Of a stretch of DNA of 64,000 bases, positions 63,871-64,000 are shown in pieces. The translations under genes were made by a program, and so were the position numbers. The DNA comes from Phytohabitans houttuyneae. GTDB taxonomy: Bacteria; Actinomycetota; Actinomycetes; Mycobacteriales; Micromonosporaceae. The stretch lies in the NCBI RefSeq assembly GCF_011764425.1, contig NZ_BLPF01000004.1, positions 570,001-634,000 on the forward strand. Reading direction: 5' to 3'. Numbering within the stretch: the stretch's first letter is position 1; each line of letters starts with the position of its first letter. Below the pieces are notes generated by a model. The model searched no databases, was not told the origin of the DNA, and saw nothing but the letters and a program-made list of their open reading frames with translations.

Positions 63871-64000
63871 AGCAGCGCGTCCACCGACTTGGCGGCCTCG
63901 TCGAGTGCCTCCTGCGCGGACGCCTGACCGGACGCCGCCTTCTCCAGCGCCTGCGTCACGATGTCCTGCATCTTGGCCTGCTGGGTGTCCACGACCGGCG
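63867..64000 (-). CDS. Sugar ABC transporter solute-binding protein (C-terminal end only)
   Basis: The last 44 residues of a gene that continues past the right edge. MQDIVTQALEKAASGQASAQ followed by EALDEAAKSVDALL is the standard C-terminal helix of extracellular sugar-binding lipoproteins (MalE-like). With the two glycosidases it suggests an operon importing and splitting an alpha-glucan. The rest of the protein and any permeases are outside the window. Confidence 0.8.
   Translation of the reverse strand, partial: PVVDTQQAKMQDIVTQALEKAASGQASAQEALDEAAKSVDALL

Overview
The window is a stretch of high-GC actinobacterial chromosome. Codons are strongly G/C-ended, many genes start with GTG, the 23S rRNA carries the extra domain III helix typical of high-GC Gram-positives, and the gene order (valS-folC-DUF4233-ndk ... 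rne-rplU-rpmA-obgE ... nadD-rsfS-phosphatase ... comEA-comEC-holA-rpsT-lepA-hemW-hrcA-dnaJ-rsmE) is the conserved actinobacterial backbone. The overall look (ECF41 sigma factor, DUF397, DHA2 efflux pump, trypsin, GH3/GH15/GH31 enzymes, dispersed non-coding repeats) best fits a filamentous actinomycete such as a member of the Micromonosporaceae. That family assignment is an inference, not a proof.

Layout. 1-3.7 kb: the end of an rRNA operon (spacer, 23S, 5S, strong terminator). 3.7-11.7 kb: a membrane-anchored protein, valS-folC-DUF4233, a 1-kb repeat-rich non-coding stretch, a membrane-VOC fusion protein and ndk. 11.6-16.4 kb: an ECF41 sigma factor with its carboxymuconolactone-decarboxylase partner, then ileS under an ultrashort T-box leader. 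16.4-28.3 kb: repeats, an FeS photolyase-like gene, a frameshifted paralogue of the 3.7-kb gene, two radical-SAM/DUF2344 genes, RNase E/G, L21, L27, ObgE and a GNAT enzyme. 28.3-36.7 kb: drug efflux pump, HTH protein, orphan DUF397, PepN, NadD, RsfS, phosphatase, lipoprotein, DegV. 36.7-43.3 kb: competence genes comEA and comEC, DNA polymerase III delta, a repeat-bearing membrane protein, a low-complexity DNA tract, and S20. 43.4-54.7 kb: phosphotransferase, DUF4240, LepA, Nudix, small membrane protein, secreted lysozyme-like protein, enoyl-CoA hydratase, HemW, DUF4870, and the CIRCE-controlled hrcA-dnaJ-rsmE operon. 54.7-64 kb: a second repeat cluster, a frameshifted GH3 beta-glucosidase, trypsin, a MarR/reductase divergent pair with paired operators, a HIT protein, and an alpha-glucan cluster (GH31, GH15, solute-binding protein) running off the right edge.

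How the parts work together. Most genes are translation and ribosome-biogenesis housekeeping in tightly overlapping operons (ATGA/GTGA junctions). Control elements readable in the sequence are a translational Ile T-box for ileS, CIRCE for the chaperone operon, a tandem palindromic operator between the MarR gene and its neighbour, a possible ECF41 -35 element, and -10 boxes placed exactly for leaderless mRNAs at valS, nadD, comEA and hemW.

The least explained content is a set of dispersed non-coding repeats (about 200, 60 and 97 bp; seven main copies plus one looser copy) at five intergenic sites, including a near-identical inverted pair about 45 kb apart built round a 17-bp hairpin. Two genes (near 18.4 and 56.6 kb) are each broken by one missing base in a G/C homopolymer, which may be assembly errors or recent decay.
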